The notes under the pieces: model-generated
Seen by the model: only the letters and a program-made list of their open reading frames with translations
Told to the model about the DNA's origin: nothing
The model's database searches: none
In this document: positions 6,367-8,209 of the stretch, one piece after another
Layout: the number at the start of each line of letters is the position of its first letter
Numbering within the stretch: position 1 is the stretch's first letter
Made by a program: the position numbers and the translations under genes
Assembly (NCBI GenBank): GCA_021767325.1
Contig: JAASTM010000080.1
Span: forward strand, 1 to 8,209
Length of the DNA: 8,209 nt
Direction: 5' to 3'
DNA from: Spirochaetales bacterium
GTDB taxonomy: Bacteria > Spirochaetota > Spirochaetia > DSM-16054 > Sediminispirochaetaceae

Positions 6367-6384
6367 ATTCATACTAACATGAAT
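6367..6384. promoter_or_regulatory. Palindromic operator candidate, site 1 (hydrolase side)
   Basis: A perfect palindrome with 6-bp arms: ATTCAT, six bases (ACTAAC), ATGAAT. It covers the -10 box of the hydrolase promoter (6371-6376), a classic repressor position. Its core is shared with site 2: the same 5-bp arms, the same six-base gap, and ACTA as the first four gap bases. The sequence is seen directly; binding by the locus regulator is inferred. Confidence 0.65.
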
Positions 6385-6399
6385 CACTAACAGTTTCAA
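6371..6399 (-). promoter_or_regulatory. Promoter of the hydrolase-regulator operon
   Basis: Read on the minus strand: -35 TTGAAA (6399-6394), 17-base spacer, -10 TAGTAT (6376-6371), each hexamer one base off the sigma-70 consensus. Transcription would start near 6364, leaving a very short leader (about 15 bases) that contains the ribosome binding site. Palindrome site 1 overlaps the -10. Confidence 0.65.
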
Positions 6400-6409
6400 C
6401 AATTTTTTC

Positions 6410-6438
6410 TTGACATATTCATACTATAATGAAATAAT
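6410..6438 (+). promoter_or_regulatory. Promoter of the sugar permease operon
   Basis: A perfect -35 TTGACA (6410-6415), a 17-base spacer and AATAAT (6433-6438, five of six consensus bases) form a strong promoter with a start near 6445. The perfect TATAAT at 6425-6430 is only nine bases from the -35 and cannot pair with it. Palindrome site 2 fills the spacer. The two divergent -35 boxes are back to back with ten bases between them. Confidence 0.65.
6418..6433. promoter_or_regulatory. Palindromic operator candidate, site 2 (permease side)
   Basis: TTCAT, six bases (ACTATA), ATGAA: the same palindrome as site 1, lying in the spacer between the -35 and -10 of the permease promoter. The first nine bases of both sites are identical (TTCATACTA). 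Centre-to-centre distance from site 1 is exactly 50 bp, close to five helical turns, so cooperative binding or a small loop is possible. Confidence 0.65.
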
Positions 6439-6479
6439 TACATTATGATTCACGTTTGTTTGATGTATAAGGAGCGATT

Positions 6480-7349
6480 ATGAAAGCGAAATCGCGCATA
6501 AATCTCCCGGTTTTGTATTTTGTACTGCCGTTTATGGTGGTGTACGTGATTTTCCAAATCTACCCTCTGTTCCAAGCTGTAATCGCCAGCATGTACAAGT
6601 GGGATTTACTCACATCCTCTATGAGCTTTATTGGGTTCAAGAACTACCTTCATATGTTCCGTGACCCGACCTTCTGGTCTTCGCTGTTGAATACCGTCGA
6701 GTTCGTAATTTTTTCCACTCCCCTTCTGATCGGTGTAGGGCTCCTGTTTGCACTACTCTTGAACGGGACCGGCTCTAAAAAGGTTCTCTTCAGGACCGCA
6801 TTTTTTGCTCCCTACGTATTTTCGGTTTCCATAGTCACCCTTATCTGGGGTTTCATGTTCAATCCGCAAAAGGGCCTATTAGGTGAGTTCTCACGAATGA
6901 TTGGTGCGGAACCGATAAACTGGCTCACCGACCCCACCTTTGCTATGCCGGCAATTATAATTGCTACCCTATGGTGGACGGTCGGGTTCAATATGGTGCT
7001 GCTGTTGGCGGGCCTGCAGGACATAGATCCCTCGCTTTACGAATCCAGTTCGCTGGAAGGAGCTACCTGGTTTCAGGATCTGTTTTACATAACCCTTCCC
7101 AGTCTCAGACGGACTCTCGAATTAGTCACCATATTACAGATAATTATGTCATTTCAAATATTCGGACAGGTATACATTCTCACGAAGGGCGGTCCCGGTG
7201 GTACCACCAGAGTATTAATTCAGTATATATACGAAACCGGCTTTCGCGACCACCAGCTCGGTTACGCTTCGGCCATGGCTTTCATTCTGTTCTTAGTGAT
7301 GGCAATGGTTTCCTTTTTCCAATTCAAACTTTCTAAAGAGGAAAACTAA
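6480..7349 (+). CDS. Sugar ABC transporter permease, MalF/UgpA-like (CUT1 family)
   Basis: A 289-residue inner-membrane permease. About six membrane segments can be placed (residues 8-30, 70-96, 104-126, 155-177, 210-232, 262-283). The cytoplasmic EAA loop that docks the ATPase reads YESSSLEGATWFQDLFYITLPSL (about 187-209), keeping the Gly194 and Leu-Pro positions, although the usual EAA reads ESS. FKNYLHMFRDPTFW and LTKGGPGGTTRVL are typical of carbohydrate-type permeases. It should form the translocation pore as a heterodimer with the next gene. Start: ATG at 6480 with AAGGAG; an upstream start is not available. It is first gene of the rightward operon and ends in TAATG, overlapping the next start by one base. 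No ATPase gene is in the window, so a shared MsmX-type ATPase encoded elsewhere is likely. The sugar is unknown, presumably the glycoside that the adjacent GH2 enzyme cleaves. Confidence 0.93.
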   Translation: MKAKSRINLPVLYFVLPFMVVYVIFQIYPLFQAVIASMYKWDLLTSSMSFIGFKNYLHMFRDPTFWSSLLNTVEFVIFSTPLLIGVGLLFALLLNGTGSKKVLFRTAFFAPYVFSVSIVTLIWGFMFNPQKGLLGEFSRMIGAEPINWLTDPTFAMPAIIIATLWWTVGFNMVLLLAGLQDIDPSLYESSSLEGATWFQDLFYITLPSLRRTLELVTILQIIMSFQIFGQVYILTKGGPGGTTRVLIQYIYETGFRDHQLGYASAMAFILFLVMAMVSFFQFKLSKEEN

Positions 7350-8173
7350 TGAAGGCAAAAAACATAGTCGTAACAACATTACTGGTTTTGTTGGCGGTTG
7401 TTTGGATTCTTCCGCTTTACTGGATGATCGTTATGGCGATTACCCCCAACGATCTGTTGAAGCTGAACTCGACGGCTCTCTGGCCGCAGGGCTTTACCCT
7501 GCAGAACTTCTTCGGCGTTTTGAAAATCGGTCTCACCATCCGCTGGTTTCTCAACAGTATAATTGTAACCATTCTGGGCACTGCGCTTACCCTCGTACTC
7601 CAATCCATGGCCGCTTATGCCTTTGCTAAAATGCGCTTCAAGGGGCGGCAGCTGCTCTTCTCGCTTACTCTGGCCGGCCTGATGGTACCGAAGGAGGCGA
7701 TGTTTATTCCCCTGTTTCTCATGTTCGCGCAGATAAACGGACACAACAGCTACGCCGCCCTGTATCTGCCCCGGGTCGCCATACCGATGGGCGTGTTCAT
7801 CATGGCCCAGTTCTTCAAAGGGATTCCCGATTCGGTGACCGAAGCGGCCCAGATAGACGGGGCCACTCCGCTGCGCACTTTTTTCAACATAATAATGCCG
7901 ATGTCGATTCCCGCCCTCACCTCGGTAGGCATATTTACCTACATACTCACCTGGAACGATTTCCTGTGGCCGTTGGTCTCAGCGACCAGAAAGGAGATGT
8001 TTACTATCACAACCGGCTTGGCCTCTCTGCAGGGGAATTTTGCCCAGGCAACCGAGCTCGGATCGCTGATGGCCCGGGGGGTTATCGCGGGATTGCCGCT
8101 ATTCATCCTGTTTCTGATTTTCCAGAAACACCTGATCCGCGGCATATCAATGTCGAGCGGCGGAAAATATTGA
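7349..8173 (+). CDS. Sugar ABC transporter permease, MalG/UgpE-like (CUT1 family)
   Basis: A 274-residue inner-membrane permease and partner of the preceding gene. An N-terminal membrane segment (about 6-31), a long periplasmic loop and five further hydrophobic segments follow the MalG pattern. The EAA loop is canonical: TEAAQIDGATPLRTFFNIIMPM (about 164-185) with Glu165-Ala-Ala, Gly171 and Met-Pro. The MalG-type NDFLWPLV (203-210) is also present. The C-terminus ends in ISMSSGGKY in place of the more usual '...G..KG' tail. Its ATG shares the last base of the upstream TAA, and GAGG lies seven bases upstream, so translation is coupled and an equal ratio of the two permeases is expected. A solute-binding protein is often encoded next to such a pair; none is found in the 36 bases that remain to the right. 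Confidence 0.94.
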   Translation: MKAKNIVVTTLLVLLAVVWILPLYWMIVMAITPNDLLKLNSTALWPQGFTLQNFFGVLKIGLTIRWFLNSIIVTILGTALTLVLQSMAAYAFAKMRFKGRQLLFSLTLAGLMVPKEAMFIPLFLMFAQINGHNSYAALYLPRVAIPMGVFIMAQFFKGIPDSVTEAAQIDGATPLRTFFNIIMPMSIPALTSVGIFTYILTWNDFLWPLVSATRKEMFTITTGLASLQGNFAQATELGSLMARGVIAGLPLFILFLIFQKHLIRGISMSSGGKY

Positions 8174-8183
8174 GTTCATAATT

Positions 8184-8202
8184 TTGGATCCCTATGGTCC
8201 AA
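8184..8202 (+). other. Small hairpin after the permease operon
   Basis: TTGGATC (8184-8190) can pair with GGTCCAA (8196-8202), with one G-U pair and a five-base loop, ten bases after the second permease stop. No U-run follows, so it is unlikely to be a strong terminator. Such a hairpin between transporter genes could instead tune mRNA stability before a downstream gene. The window ends seven bases later. Confidence 0.3.
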
Positions 8203-8209
8203 CAAAATA

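Noticed and set aside
6425..6430. Perfect TATAAT as the -10 box of the permease promoter
   Set aside because: It is only nine bases from the TTGACA at 6410-6415. AATAAT at 6433-6438 gives the correct 17-base spacing. The TATAAT is better explained as part of the operator palindrome.
1..8209. CRISPR arrays, tRNA or rRNA genes, insertion sequences, phage or toxin-antitoxin genes
   Set aside because: No regularly spaced repeats, cloverleaf sequences, transposase motifs, terminal inverted repeats with target duplications, or toxin/antitoxin-like gene pairs were seen by eye.

Overview
This window looks like chromosomal DNA from a free-living, heterotrophic bacterium. A spirochaete (Spirochaetaceae-like) or a Firmicute-like saccharolytic bacterium would fit: there is an ArsR-type regulator with a C-terminal ligand domain next to MalF/MalG-type sugar permeases that carry no ATPase of their own, and a remnant of a RelA/SpoT protein with a TPR tail. 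The taxonomic call is an inference from gene content and is weak. I see no tRNA, rRNA, CRISPR array, insertion sequence or phage gene.

Left part (1-2392). The window opens in the last 57 codons of a rhodanese-like gene (+). It converges with only five bases to spare on a minus-strand gene for a soluble DUF1707 plus LiaF-like beta-repeat protein. Immediately upstream of that gene, in the same orientation, lies a wreck of a (p)ppGpp synthetase (RelA/SpoT domain with C-terminal TPR). Three recognisable pieces survive in three different reading frames, with an in-frame TAG inside the conserved RelA/SpoT motif. About 300 bases of non-genic DNA follow. They may hold another decayed fragment and contain a promoter for a lipoprotein gene (+). 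That lipoprotein looks like an alpha/beta hydrolase whose catalytic serine and histidine positions are substituted.

Middle (2468-3595). A class V PLP-dependent aminotransferase of the alanine-glyoxylate / serine-pyruvate aminotransferase type lies on the minus strand. It has an excellent ribosome binding site. A perfect 8-bp inverted repeat sits just upstream of its probable -10 box.

Right part (3675-8209). This is a divergently organised sugar uptake and hydrolysis locus. On the minus strand a cytoplasmic family 2 glycoside hydrolase is followed, with a TAATG stop-start overlap, by an ArsR-type winged-helix regulator with a large C-terminal domain. On the plus strand two MalF- and MalG-like ABC permeases overlap in the same TAATG manner. 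The 130-bp divergent region holds a well-formed promoter for each side and two copies of a near-identical palindrome (TTCAT, six bases, ATGAA) exactly 50 bp apart, one lying over each promoter. The simplest model is that the ArsR-type protein represses both sides and is released by the imported or hydrolysed sugar, so that import, glycoside cleavage and sensing are one regulon. The solute-binding protein is not in the window and could lie downstream of 8209; the ATPase is probably encoded elsewhere.
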